This document shows positions 25,255 to 33,780 of a stretch of DNA of 64,000 bases, piece by piece; position 1 is the first letter of the stretch, and every line of letters begins with the position of its first letter. Location of the stretch: positions 1 to 64,000 of the forward strand of contig CANJPM010000001.1 in assembly GCA_947476075.1 (NCBI GenBank). Direction: 5' to 3'. This stretch comes from Beijerinckiaceae bacterium (GTDB taxonomy: Bacteria > Pseudomonadota > Alphaproteobacteria > Rhizobiales > Beijerinckiaceae). The notes below the pieces were generated by a model that searched no databases, was not told the DNA's origin, and saw only the letters and a program-made list of their open reading frames with translations. A program made the translations under genes and the position numbers.

Positions 25255-26060
25255 TGAAGCCGAAATTGCCCGAGTACGTTATCGACATCGAGGGTCTTGC
25301 GCTTTCTTTCGATCAGGACGGGCGGCGCACGGATGTGCTGCGTGGGCTCGATCTGAAAGTGGCGGCGGGCGAATTCGTGGCGGTCGTCGGCGCGTCCGGG
25401 GTTGGCAAATCGACTCTGCTGCGGGTGCTGATGGGGCTGGCGCCGCATAGCGCGGGCCGGGTCGTGGTTGCTCCCGATCCCGCAGCCGAGCGGCCGATGG
25501 CGCTGGTGTTTCAGGATTCGCGCCTGCTGCCGTGGCGGCGCGTCGTCACCAACGTTTCATTCGGACTTGAGAAGGCGGGCGGTCCTGAAAAGACGAGGCT
25601 GCCTGCCGCCGCCCGGCGCGAGCGCGCCATGCAGGCTTTGGGGCTTGTCGGCCTGTCGGATCTGGCCGAGCGTTGGCCGTGGCAATTGTCGGGAGGCCAG
25701 CGCCAGCGCGTAGCTTTGGCGCGCGCGCTTGCGGTGCGACCCTCGATCCTGCTGATGGACGAGCCGTTTTCGGCGCTGGACGTGGCGACCCGCGAGGGCC
25801 TCCAGGACGAATTGCTGCGAGTGTGGCGTCAGACCGGCAAAACCATTGTCTTCGTCACCCACGACATCGACGAGGCGGTTTATCTGGCAGACCGGATCGT
25901 GGCTTTGGGCGGCAAACCCGGCGAGGTCAGGTCCGTGCGCGCGATCGACGTCGCCCGCCCGCGCCGGCGCGGGGCGCTTGCCTTGCAGGACATCGCCGCC
26001 AAGGTGAAAGCTGACATCACTGCTGACGCCGCCGCGCCGGTGGAAGACTATGTGATCTGA
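25242..26060 (+). CDS. ABC transporter ATP-binding protein, SsuB/TauB type
   Basis: The 272-residue ATPase shows Walker A (GASGVGKST), the Q-loop in MALVFQDSRLLPWR, the signature LSGGQRQRVALARAL, Walker B with ILLMDEPFSALD and the switch histidine in VFVTHDIDEAVYLADR. It energises the permease encoded just before it. The ATG at 25242 overlaps the permease by 13 bases. A second in-frame ATG at 25254 overlaps the permease stop (TAATG) and has GGAAG upstream, so either could be the real start. The C-terminal tail beyond residue 240 is family-typical and not catalytic. Confidence 0.9.
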   Translation: MEAVMKPKLPEYVIDIEGLALSFDQDGRRTDVLRGLDLKVAAGEFVAVVGASGVGKSTLLRVLMGLAPHSAGRVVVAPDPAAERPMALVFQDSRLLPWRRVVTNVSFGLEKAGGPEKTRLPAAARRERAMQALGLVGLSDLAERWPWQLSGGQRQRVALARALAVRPSILLMDEPFSALDVATREGLQDELLRVWRQTGKTIVFVTHDIDEAVYLADRIVALGGKPGEVRSVRAIDVARPRRRGALALQDIAAKVKADITADAAAPVEDYVI

Positions 26061-26132
26061 AAAAACGTCGCAGCTGCCGCCTTTCTTCATTTTTTGTTTT
26101 AAATACAAAGCGTTGCAAAACTGTACCTACGC

Positions 26133-26161
26133 TTGACAGGCTGTGGTCCCGCTCATATGTT
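26133..26161 (+). promoter_or_regulatory. Sigma-70 promoter of the atp F0 operon
   Basis: A perfect TTGACA (26133-26138) and TATGTT (26156-26161) are separated by 17 bases, about 135 bases upstream of atpI. It is the best -35/-10 pair in the gap 26061-26295. Confidence 0.6.
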
Positions 26162-26295
26162 GTGACCGCTCGCAAGGGTAGGTCTGAATAACAATCAAAT
26201 GATTGCAGCTCGGCTTGTCCGGTGTTGATTTTCAGGCGCTTTCGGGATCAAGGGTGGCTATATGGTGCGTTATGCGTGACGCACAGGATGGCCCC

Positions 26296-26637
26296 ATGAC
26301 CGAAAATGACCGGAGCGACGACGAGGCCCTGAAAGCGCGTCTGGAGCGGCTCGCAAGCGCTCTTCAGAATAAACGCAATGAAGAGCCTCGAAAGAGCGCG
26401 TCAGACGATGCGTCGGCGAGCACCACGGGACGCGCATTGAATCTGGGCGTTCGCGTGCTATCGGAGTTTGTGGCGGGCATCATTGTCGGGTTGGTCATCG
26501 GACTGGTTCTTGACAACTGGCTCTCAACCAAGCCGTTGTTCTTGATCGTCTTTCTGGCGTTCGGGACGGCGGCCGGCTTCTACAACGTATACCGAATCGC
26601 TGCTGGGCCTCAGGCTCGAAACGGCGACTCTTCATGA
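26296..26637 (+). CDS. atpI: ATP synthase-associated protein AtpI/AtpZ
   Basis: The 113-residue protein has a charged N-terminal part (about 45 residues) and two hydrophobic helices in the AtpI pattern, FVAGIIVGLVIGLVLDNWL and LFLIVFLAFGTAAGFYNVYR. Members of the ATPase_gene1 family help assemble the c-ring or the F1Fo complex. It is first in the F0 operon, 48 bases before atpB, as in other Hyphomicrobiales. The ATG at 26296 is preceded by AGGA, and an upstream in-frame ATG at 26272 is less likely. Confidence 0.88.
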   Translation: MTENDRSDDEALKARLERLASALQNKRNEEPRKSASDDASASTTGRALNLGVRVLSEFVAGIIVGLVIGLVLDNWLSTKPLFLIVFLAFGTAAGFYNVYRIAAGPQARNGDSS

Positions 26638-26685
26638 GTTTTCGCGCTGCTGCGCGATGGCGAGACTAAGATTGAGGGCAAAGAC

Positions 26686-27450
26686 GTGGCTGCTTCCGCC
26701 GGAAACACAATCGATCCCATTCACCAATTCCAGGTGAACAAGATTGTTCCGATCAATTTGTTTGGTCAGGACGTGTCTTTCTCCAACGCGTCCTTGTTCA
26801 TGGCGATCGTGGTGCTCTCGATTTTGGGCCTGATGGTCTATGGCACGCGCAAGCAGGCGTTGATCCCCGGTCGCCTGCAAGCGGCGGCCGAAATGTCCTA
26901 TGAATTTGTCGCCGCCACTGTGCGCGGTTCTGCGGGGCAGGAGGGGATGCGCTTTTTCCCCCTCGTTTTTTCGCTGTTCATGTTCGTGTTGTTCTCGAAC
27001 CTCATCGGCCTTGTTCCGTACACGTTCACGGTAACCAGCCAGATTCTCGTGACTTTCGCCTTTGCCGCGCTCGTGATCCTGACCGTGCTGCTTTATGGCT
27101 TCTGGCGCCATGGGCTTCACTTCCTGCACCTGTTTGTTCCATCGGGCGTGTCGCCGGCTTTGCTCTGGTTCGTGATGCTGATTGAGGTGATTTCTTTCCT
27201 CTCGCGTCCGATTTCTTTATCTGTGCGACTGTTCGCCAATATGTTGGCCGGTCACATCACGTTGAAAGTTTTCGGTGGATTCGTCGCCATGCTGATGGGC
27301 GCCGGAGCGTGGGCTGCGCTTGCGCCGCTGCCGCTTCTCGGCGTTGTCGCTCTCACCGCGCTCGAGCTTCTCGTCGCGGTGCTGCAGGCGTACGTATTCG
27401 CCATCCTCACTTGCGTCTATCTCAACGACGCAATCCACCCGGGCCACTGA
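26686..27450 (+). CDS. atpB: F0F1 ATP synthase subunit a
   Basis: The 254-residue membrane protein carries the proton half-channels of F0. It has NPIHQF-like opening ([17 protein letters not shown]), [12 protein letters not shown] in the middle, and the essential arginine in the fourth/fifth helix segment [14 protein letters not shown]. The last helix contains [20 protein letters not shown] with the conserved Glu. A GTG start is used, since no ATG precedes the conserved N-terminus. It sits between atpI and atpE. Confidence 0.95.
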   Translation: MAASAGNTIDPIHQFQVNKIVPINLFGQDVSFSNASLFMAIVVLSILGLMVYGTRKQALIPGRLQAAAEMSYEFVAATVRGSAGQEGMRFFPLVFSLFMFVLFSNLIGLVPYTFTVTSQILVTFAFAALVILTVLLYGFWRHGLHFLHLFVPSGVSPALLWFVMLIEVISFLSRPISLSVRLFANMLAGHITLKVFGGFVAMLMGAGAWAALAPLPLLGVVALTALELLVAVLQAYVFAILTCVYLNDAIHPGH

Positions 27451-27503
27451 TAAATATCAACAACAGACGGTCGCCCTCTTACAAAATCGAACAGGAGTTC
27501 GAC

Positions 27504-27731
27504 ATGGATCCCGTAGCAGCTAAGTATATCGGCGCCGGTCTGGCCGCCATCGGCATGGGCGCCGCCGCCATCGGCGTGGGCACGATTTTCGGTAACTTCC
27601 TCTCCGGCGCTCTGCGCAACCCTTCTGCGGCAGACGCCCAGTTCGGTCGCGCGTTCATCGGAGCCGCACTTGCGGAAGGTCTCGGCATTTTCGCGTTCCT
27701 TGTCGCGATTCTGCTGCTCTTCGTGGTCTAG
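27504..27731 (+). CDS. atpE: F0F1 ATP synthase subunit c
   Basis: The 75-residue hairpin protein forms the rotor ring. The first helix carries the glycine repeat [17 protein letters not shown], the loop has RNPSA, and the second helix holds the proton-binding carboxylate Glu58 in [13 protein letters not shown]. The residues around it are those of a proton, not a sodium, enzyme. AGGAG six bases before the ATG gives a strong ribosome-binding site, in keeping with high demand for this subunit. A hairpin follows immediately downstream. Confidence 0.96.
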   Translation: MDPVAAKYIGAGLAAIGMGAAAIGVGTIFGNFLSGALRNPSAADAQFGRAFIGAALAEGLGIFAFLVAILLLFVV

Positions 27732-27738
27732 TTTCTTT

Positions 27739-27774
27739 CATGCGCGGTTCTCGCCTTGCGATGAGCCGCGCATG
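27739..27774 (+). terminator. Intra-operon hairpin after atpE
   Basis: Nine-base arms CATGCGCGG and CCGCGCATG enclose 18 bases and are followed by GTCTTTT. It lies between atpE and the b' gene, where a partial terminator or mRNA-stabilising structure would raise subunit c over subunits b and b'. Confidence 0.45.
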
Positions 27775-27827
27775 GTCTTTTAGTAAATCTACTTCGCCAT
27801 TTTGGCCCTGACGTTCCGGACTGCACG

Positions 27828-28376
27828 ATGTTCATCTCAGATGCCTTCGCCGCCACAGCGGCAAATTCGAGCGCTCCCGCAGCCAAGGGCGTGTTCCCGC
27901 CTTTCGACGTATCGACGTTCCCGGCCCAATTATTCTGGCTCGTGATAACGTTCGGAACGCTGTATTTTGTGATGTCGCGGATCGCGCTGCCCCGCGTTGC
28001 GAAGATCCTCGACACGCGCCGCCTGCGCATCGGTAATGATCTTGACGTCGCCGCCGCCGCCCAGAAATTGGCGGAAGAGGCAGGCGTTCACTACGAGAGG
28101 ACGCTGGCCGACGCCAAGGCGACCGTTCAGAAGAGCGTACAGGATGTACGCGATAATCTGGCCGCGGACAGCGACGCCAAGCGCAAGGCGCTGGAAACTA
28201 ACCTCAATGCACGTCTTGCAGAGGCTGAGGCCAAAATTGCCGCCGGCAAGGCGCAGGCTATGAACAATGTTTCCGCCATCGCCACGGAAGCGGCGGGCTC
28301 CATCGTTCGTCAGATCACCGGCCGCGACGCCGATCCCCAAGCGTTGGCCAAGGCCGTCGCCGGCCAGAACGTCTAA
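27828..28376 (+). CDS. atpG: F0F1 ATP synthase subunit b'
   Basis: The 182-residue protein has one membrane helix at about residues 27-50 (FWLVITFGTLYFVMS) and a long charged coiled coil, as expected for the peripheral stator stalk. An N-terminal extension rich in Ala and Pro precedes the helix, as in alphaproteobacterial b' subunits (also named AtpF2). The paired b subunit begins 10 bases after the stop. Together they form the heterodimeric stalk found in alphaproteobacteria, cyanobacteria and plastids. Confidence 0.92.
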   Translation: MFISDAFAATAANSSAPAAKGVFPPFDVSTFPAQLFWLVITFGTLYFVMSRIALPRVAKILDTRRLRIGNDLDVAAAAQKLAEEAGVHYERTLADAKATVQKSVQDVRDNLAADSDAKRKALETNLNARLAEAEAKIAAGKAQAMNNVSAIATEAAGSIVRQITGRDADPQALAKAVAGQNV

Positions 28377-28386
28377 GGAGAGCGTG

Positions 28387-28875
28387 ATGCATTTTGACGA
28401 GAGTTTCTTCGTCGCGCTCGGCTTCGTGCTGTTCGTCCTGCTTCTGGGTTACCTCGGGGTTCACCGCACGCTGGCCAAAGCGCTTGATGATCGCGCCTCC
28501 CTGATCGCAGACGAATTGGCGCAAGCAGGCCGCCTGCGCACGGAAGCCGAGGCTGTGCTCGCCTCCTACCAGAAGAAGGCGGCTGAGGCCCAGTCCGAGG
28601 CTGACGCCATTCTCACCGCCGCGCGCGAAGAAGCCGAGGCGCTCGCCGCCGAGACCGCCAAGCGGATGAGCGAATTCGTCGCCCGTCGCACAGCGCAGGC
28701 GGAAGCCAAGATCGTCATCGCCGAATCGCAGGCCATGAACGAGGTCAGAGCAGCGGCTGCCGACGCAGCCGTGAAGGCCGCCGAGACGATCCTGCGCGCC
28801 CAGATGAAGGACGGCGCCAGCGTCGACATGCTGACCGCCGGCATCAAAGATGTGCGCAAGGGCTTTGCTCACTAG
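28387..28875 (+). CDS. atpF: F0F1 ATP synthase subunit b
   Basis: The 162-residue protein has an N-terminal helix (FFVALGFVLFVLLLGYLGV) followed by an Ala/Glu/Arg-rich coiled coil to the C-terminus. It forms the stator stalk with b'. AAGGAGA precedes the ATG, and the gene is last in the F0 operon, ending at a bidirectional terminator shared with the convergent gcv operon. The F1 genes are not in the window, as usual for this order. Confidence 0.93.
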   Translation: MHFDESFFVALGFVLFVLLLGYLGVHRTLAKALDDRASLIADELAQAGRLRTEAEAVLASYQKKAAEAQSEADAILTAAREEAEALAAETAKRMSEFVARRTAQAEAKIVIAESQAMNEVRAAAADAAVKAAETILRAQMKDGASVDMLTAGIKDVRKGFAH

Positions 28876-28897
28876 GCTGTTTTGGATTTCCAGATAA

Positions 28898-28927
28898 AAA
28901 AACCCCGGAGCTTGCTCCGGGGTTTTT
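28898..28927. terminator. Bidirectional intrinsic terminator between atpF and gcvPB
   Basis: A perfect stem of 13 base pairs (AAAAACCCCGGAG / CTCCGGGGTTTTT) closes a four-base loop CTTG. A-tract and T-tract flanks make it functional in both directions, ending the atp and the gcv transcripts. Confidence 0.9.
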
Positions 28928-28945
28928 GTTTTTCGAGGCGTCGGG

Positions 28946-30526
28946 CTATTGCGCCGCCTCGTCCTCGACGAAAGGCGCAGGCTTTGTCCAGCGCAGGATC
29001 GGCTGGCGGGCGGCGCGCGTCTCATCGAGCCTCCGGAGCGGCGCATAATATGGCGCGCCGGAGAAACGCTCCAGCTCGCCCCGGCGCACGCTGAAGGTAA
29101 GGTCGCGCAAGGTCATGATGAACAGGTCGATCGAGGCGCGCGATTCGGATTCGGTAGGCTCGATCAGCATCGCGCCATGCACCACCAGCGGGAAATACAT
29201 CGTCATCGGATGATAGCCCTCGTCAATCATCGCCTTGGCGAAATCGAGCGTGGTGATTCCGGTGTCCTTCAGCCAATTGTCGTCAAACAGGGCTTCGTGC
29301 ATGCACGGGCGGTCGCCGAAGGGCGCGCTCATCACGTCGCCCAATCCCACGCGCACGTAATTGGCGTTGAGCACGGCGTCTTCCGACGCCTGCCGCAGAC
29401 CGTCGGCGCCGTGCGACATCATGTAGGAGAGCGCGCGCACGAACATGCCCATCTGGCCGTGGAACGCGGTGAGGCGCCCGAACGCCGCGCCCTCTCCAGC
29501 CTCTTCCACGAGCGTCAGAATCTCCAAATCGGCGCCTGCGCGGCGCAGGAAGGGCGCGGGCGCGAATGGCGCCAGAGCCTCCGATAACACCACGGGGCCA
29601 GCGCCGGGTCCGCCGCCGCCGTGTGGGGTCGAGAACGTCTTGTGCAGATTGATATGCATGGCGTCGACGCCAAGATCGACGGGGCGCACCTTGCCGACGA
29701 TGGCGTTGAAGTTTGCGCCATCGCAATAGAAATAGCCGCCCGCCTCATGGATCGCAGCTGCAATCTCCACCACTTCAGGTTCGAACAGCCCGCAGGTGTT
29801 GGGGTTGGTGAGCATGATTGCGGCCACATCCGGCCCGCATGCCTCGCGCACGGCCTGCGCGCTGACAGTGCCGTCTTCGCGCGCCGGGATCGCGCGCACT
29901 TCAAAGCCGATCAGCGCGGCGGTGGCGGGATTGGTGCCGTGGGCGCTGTCGGGCACGAGCACCACTTTGCGCGTCGAGCCTTCGCCGCGCGCTGCCAGGG
30001 CTGCCTTGATCGCCATCATGCCGCAGAGTTCGCCATGGGCGCCCGCCTTGGGCGACATTGCGACCGCATGGGCGCCGGTCAGCTCCATCAGCCAGCCCGA
30101 CAAAACCTCGATCAGCTCCAGCGCGCCCTGAACGGTTGAGGTCGGCTGCAACGGATGCACGTCGGCAAAGCCGGGCAGGCGCGCCAGCTTTTCGTTGAGG
30201 CGCGGATTGTGCTTCATCGTGCACGAGCCCAGCGGATAAAGCCCGGCGTCAATGGCGTAATTCTTCTGCGACAGGCGCACGTAATGGCGCATGGTTTCAG
30301 GCTCGGACAGGCCCGGCAGATCAAGCGGCGTTTTGCGGGCAAGCGCGGCAAGGCGCGGCGTGAACGCCTCTGGCTCGTCGATGTCGATCCCGCTGACTTC
30401 CGATCGGCCGATTTCGAAAATCAGCGCCTCGCGGGTTTGCAGCGCGCGGTTTCCCGTGAACGTCTTGCGATTATAGGCGGGCGCAGAATCGCCTGCGCCA
30501 GTGGGGCGGCCTTGATTGTTGAGCAT
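28946..30526 (-). CDS. gcvPB: Glycine dehydrogenase (decarboxylating) subunit 2
   Basis: The 526-residue protein is the C-terminal half of split P-protein, which decarboxylates glycine and transfers the aminomethyl group to GcvH lipoate. It contains LYPLGSCTMKHNPR, the motif GANFNAIVG, the PLP-lysine region HINLHKTFSTPHGGGGPG and VPDSAHGTNPA. A C-terminal part of about 120 residues follows (FMSHGADG-like through PTESESRASID). It is last in the gcvT-H-PA-PB operon, 11 bases after gcvPA. The split form is typical of many bacteria, including Hyphomicrobiales. Confidence 0.95.
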   Translation of the reverse strand: MLNNQGRPTGAGDSAPAYNRKTFTGNRALQTREALIFEIGRSEVSGIDIDEPEAFTPRLAALARKTPLDLPGLSEPETMRHYVRLSQKNYAIDAGLYPLGSCTMKHNPRLNEKLARLPGFADVHPLQPTSTVQGALELIEVLSGWLMELTGAHAVAMSPKAGAHGELCGMMAIKAALAARGEGSTRKVVLVPDSAHGTNPATAALIGFEVRAIPAREDGTVSAQAVREACGPDVAAIMLTNPNTCGLFEPEVVEIAAAIHEAGGYFYCDGANFNAIVGKVRPVDLGVDAMHINLHKTFSTPHGGGGPGAGPVVLSEALAPFAPAPFLRRAGADLEILTLVEEAGEGAAFGRLTAFHGQMGMFVRALSYMMSHGADGLRQASEDAVLNANYVRVGLGDVMSAPFGDRPCMHEALFDDNWLKDTGITTLDFAKAMIDEGYHPMTMYFPLVVHGAMLIEPTESESRASIDLFIMTLRDLTFSVRRGELERFSGAPYYAPLRRLDETRAARQPILRWTKPAPFVEDEAAQ

Positions 30527-30537
30527 GAGAAGGCCCC

Positions 30538-31884
30538 TTAATGCGCGAGCTGGGAGGAGAGCGCGGCTACAAGCGCAGCGCGGTCGTCGTCGGTGTTGGT
30601 CTCAGTCGAGGCTATAAGCAACAGATCGTCGAGCCCTGCGCGCGGCAGCAGCCGCGACACCGGCACGCCGGCAAGTATCCGCTGCGCGGCAAGCCTTTCG
30701 ACAAGTTGGCTCGCATCGCCCTTCACGCGAATCGTGAACTCGTTGAAGAAATTTTCATTCAGCACCTCGACGCCCGGCACGCGCGCCAGCATGTCGGCGA
30801 GCTTCACGGCGTTTGCATGGTTGACGCGGGCCAAAGTGCGCAAGCCGCTCTCGCCAAGCAGCGTCATGTGAATCGAGAAAGCCAACGCGCACAGGCCTGA
30901 ATTGGTGCAGATGTTGGATGTGGCCTTCTCGCGGCGGATGTGCTGCTCGCGCGTTGAGAGCGTCAGCACAAAGCCGCGCTCAAAATTGGCGTCAATAGTT
31001 TGCCCGGCAAGGCGGCCCGGCATCTGGCGCACATATTTTTGACGCGTCGCGAACAGGCCGACATAAGGCCCGCCAAAGTTCAGCGCATTGCCGATGGATT
31101 GCCCCTCTCCCACAACAATGTCTGCGCCCATGGCGCCGGGCGGCTCGATCAGGCCCAGCGAGACAGCTTCCGTAAACACTGCGATCAACAAAGCGCCGTT
31201 CTCGTGGCATTTGGCGGCGAGCGCGCTCAGATCGCGCAGATTGCCGAACACGTCGGGCGTCTGAACGACGACGCAGGAGACAGTTTTGTCGATGCAGGCC
31301 AGCATGTCTTCGCCCGCCAGCACGTCGGGCGCCATGGTCATCACGTCGTCGCCAGCCATGCGCGAGAGCGTGCGCACCACTTCCGCGTAATGGGGGTGAA
31401 GGCCGCCCGACAGCACGGCCTTCTTGCGGCGCGTGATGCGGTGGGCCATCAGCACGGCTTCCGCGCAGCCGGTGGAGCCGTCATACATGGAGGAATTGGC
31501 CACCTCCATGCCGGTGAGGTTGGCGACCTGCGTTTGAAATTCAAACAGCATTTGCAGCGTGCCCTGCGCGATTTCGGGCTGGTAGGGCGTGTAGCTGGTC
31601 AGAAATTCCGAACGCTGGATCAGGTGATCGACGCTGGCGGGAACGTGATGGCGATAGGCGCCGGCGCCGACAAAAAACGGAACTGAGCCCGCCGCCACAT
31701 TGCGCGCGGCGATGGCCGACAGGATGCGCTCCACCTCCAGCTCGCCCTTGCGGCGCGGCAGGTCCGGCAATTCTTGCAGCAGTTTATCGGCTGGAACGTC
31801 GGCGAACAGCGCGTTGATATCGGGCGCGCCGATACGGCGCAGCATGCTGGTGCGATCTTCTGGAGTCAGCGGCAAATAGCGCAT
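30538..31884 (-). CDS. gcvPA: Glycine dehydrogenase (decarboxylating) subunit 1
   Basis: The 448-residue protein is the N-terminal half of split P-protein: [19 protein letters not shown] at the start, [38 protein letters not shown]-like sequence, and [19 protein letters not shown]. It lacks the PLP lysine, which is in gcvPB, and must pair with that subunit. It sits 24 bases after gcvH and 11 bases before gcvPB on the same transcript under glycine-riboswitch control. Confidence 0.95.
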   Translation of the reverse strand: MRYLPLTPEDRTSMLRRIGAPDINALFADVPADKLLQELPDLPRRKGELEVERILSAIAARNVAAGSVPFFVGAGAYRHHVPASVDHLIQRSEFLTSYTPYQPEIAQGTLQMLFEFQTQVANLTGMEVANSSMYDGSTGCAEAVLMAHRITRRKKAVLSGGLHPHYAEVVRTLSRMAGDDVMTMAPDVLAGEDMLACIDKTVSCVVVQTPDVFGNLRDLSALAAKCHENGALLIAVFTEAVSLGLIEPPGAMGADIVVGEGQSIGNALNFGGPYVGLFATRQKYVRQMPGRLAGQTIDANFERGFVLTLSTREQHIRREKATSNICTNSGLCALAFSIHMTLLGESGLRTLARVNHANAVKLADMLARVPGVEVLNENFFNEFTIRVKGDASQLVERLAAQRILAGVPVSRLLPRAGLDDLLLIASTETNTDDDRAALVAALSSQLAH

Positions 31885-31908
31885 GATGTGACCTTTGCGG
31901 CGGAAAAA

Positions 31909-32286
31909 TTAATCGAGCGTCTTGAGGAAATCGCGATAGGCGGCCTCGTCCATCAGGGAGTCGAGTTCCCCCTTGTCCGCCAGCTTGATCTTCAGGAACC
32001 AGCCCTGCCCAAGCGGATCTTCGTTGACGGAGGCGGGCGCGCCTTCAAGGTCTGAATTCACCTCGACGACGTCGCCGCTGACGGGCGCATAGACTTCGCT
32101 GGCGGCTTTCACGCTTTCAACGACGGCGGCCTGATCGCCCTTGCCGAAACTGGCGCCGACCTGCGGCAGTTCAACGAACACAACGTCGCCCAATTGCTTT
32201 TGCGCGTAATCGCTGATGCCGATCTGTCCAATGTCTCCATTAATGCGGATGTATTCGTGGTCTTTGGTGTAGCGAACGTCAGTCAT
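31909..32286 (-). CDS. gcvH: Glycine cleavage system H protein
   Basis: The 125-residue carrier protein shuttles the aminomethyl group on a lipoyl arm. Lys60 in VVESVKAASEVYAP is the lipoylation site. IGISDYAQKQLGDVVFVELP and the C-terminal GWFLKIKL match the family closely. The ATG at 32286 lies 13 bases after the gcvT stop. Confidence 0.96.
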   Translation of the reverse strand: MTDVRYTKDHEYIRINGDIGQIGISDYAQKQLGDVVFVELPQVGASFGKGDQAAVVESVKAASEVYAPVSGDVVEVNSDLEGAPASVNEDPLGQGWFLKIKLADKGELDSLMDEAAYRDFLKTLD

Positions 32287-32299
32287 GGAAAGGCTCCGG

Positions 32300-33427
32300 T
32301 CAGCGGATGTAATTGTGGGGAACGAAAGGCATGGGGACGATGCGCGCAGGCAAAGCCTTGCCGCGCACGATGATATGAAGCTGCGTATCGTCGCCCGCAT
32401 GAGGGAGCGCGACATAGCCCATGGCGATGCAGCGCTCCAGCGAGGGCGCAAAGCTGCCCGAGGTGACGACGCCGACGATCTCGCCATCGGTCGTTGTGAT
32501 CTGCGCGCCCTCGCGTGCGGGCTGGCGACCCTCCAGCAGCAGGCCGATGCGCTTGCGGGCGGGGCCGTCGCGCAATTCGCGCTGAATGCGTTCTGCACCC
32601 GCAAACCCGCCCCCAATGCGGCGGCGCTTGCCGATGGACCATGCAAGGCCCGCTTCAACCGGCGATGTGCTCTCGTCGATGTCGTGGCCATAGAGGCAGA
32701 GGCCGGCTTCCAGCCGCAGCGAATCGCGGGCGCCGAGGCCTGCAAGCTTGACGCGCTCGTCGTCGAGCAAATCGTTGGCGAAGGCGTCGATTTGACTGGC
32801 GGGCAGGGAGATTTCATACCCGTCTTCGCCGGTATAGCCCGAGCGGGTAATCAGGGCGGCGCCAATCGTCATGAAGCTCATGAACGCCATGGCCTCGATT
32901 CCAGGCAGGCGGTCCTTCAGCGCCTCAACCGCGCGCGGGCCTTGCAGCGCGATCAGCGCGCGTTCGTTCAGAACCTGCATGTCGATGCCTGACCCTTGGA
33001 GGCTTTGGGCCAGATGGGCGACGTCGACTGCTTTGCGGCCTGCATTGACCACGAGAAACAGACGCTCGATCCCCGCAGCGGCGGGCAGTCGCGTGACCAT
33101 CAGATCGTCGATGATGCCGCCGTCATTGTTGAGAAATTGCGCGTAGCGGGTGCGGTTTTCGGCAAGGTCGGCAATGTCGGCGGCCACCAGACGCTCAAGG
33201 GCGGCGATGGCGCCGGCGCCCTCCAGTATGATCTGGCCCATGTGCGACACGTCGAACAGGCCCGCGTTCTGTCGTGTCCATTTATGCTCGGCGATGAGGC
33301 CGTCAGCATATTGGATCGGCATGTCCCAACCGGCAAAGCCAGCCATGCGCGCGTGCAGGCGCACATGCAAAGCATGCAATGGAGTGACGTTGAGGACAGG
33401 CGGGGAAAGCGATTCGCTTTGCGACAT
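32300..33427 (-). CDS. gcvT: Glycine cleavage system T protein (aminomethyltransferase)
   Basis: The 375-residue tetrahydrofolate-dependent enzyme releases ammonia and forms methylene-THF from the aminomethyl-GcvH. It shows MAGFAGWDMPIQY, FDVSHMGQI, the folate-site aspartate in LNNDGGIIDDLMV, and the typical RSGYTGEDGYEISLP and CLYGHDIDESTSPVEAGL. The first gene of the gcv operon, it lies about 60 bases below the tandem riboswitch. The ATG at 33427 lacks a strong Shine-Dalgarno sequence, and an in-frame TTG at 33481 would reach to the riboswitch edge. Confidence 0.95.
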   Translation of the reverse strand: MSQSESLSPPVLNVTPLHALHVRLHARMAGFAGWDMPIQYADGLIAEHKWTRQNAGLFDVSHMGQIILEGAGAIAALERLVAADIADLAENRTRYAQFLNNDGGIIDDLMVTRLPAAAGIERLFLVVNAGRKAVDVAHLAQSLQGSGIDMQVLNERALIALQGPRAVEALKDRLPGIEAMAFMSFMTIGAALITRSGYTGEDGYEISLPASQIDAFANDLLDDERVKLAGLGARDSLRLEAGLCLYGHDIDESTSPVEAGLAWSIGKRRRIGGGFAGAERIQRELRDGPARKRIGLLLEGRQPAREGAQITTTDGEIVGVVTSGSFAPSLERCIAMGYVALPHAGDDTQLHIIVRGKALPARIVPMPFVPHNYIR

Positions 33428-33487
33428 TGGGCACCGGAATTCGAGACGCTGAAGCACATCCAGCTCGCGCCGGATTTGCAATTCGCG

Positions 33488-33695
33488 CCCCCTCTGTCCC
33501 GTGACCTGAGAGATTTCCCGTCCAAGCGCAGCAAGCTGCTGCTCAGAGGTTACGCCCTTCGGTGTGCGAACGCTTTGCAGCGAACGCAGCTTTCCAGAGT
33601 GTCATCCTGTCGCGGTCCATTTGCCTGAGCGTTTCCGGGGCGGTTGCGCCTTCGGCGCCGACGGGCGAACCCGCCGGACTCTTCCGCGACAGATC
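33488..33695 (-). ncRNA. Tandem glycine riboswitch
   Basis: Read on the minus strand, aptamer 1 (about 33695-33606) contains GCCGAAGGCGCAA and CTCAGGCAAATGGACC, and aptamer 2 (about 33605-33488) contains CACCGAAGGGCGTAA and CTCTCAGGTCACGGGACAGA. These are the conserved cores of the two glycine-binding domains. The element lies directly upstream of gcvT and is expected to switch the gcv operon on when glycine is abundant. Confidence 0.93.
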
Positions 33696-33711
33696 TTTAA
33701 CTGACGGTTGG

Positions 33712-33739
33712 AAACTAACGGCGGGCGCCTGCAAGTCAA
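33712..33739 (-). promoter_or_regulatory. Candidate promoter of the gcv operon
   Basis: On the minus strand TTGACT (33739-33734) and TAGTTT (33717-33712) are 16 bases apart and end about 17 bases before the riboswitch, the right place for transcription to begin. Confidence 0.45.
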
Positions 33740-33780
33740 GCCCGCACTCGTCCTTAACTACAGATAGTGCGATTGGCAGA

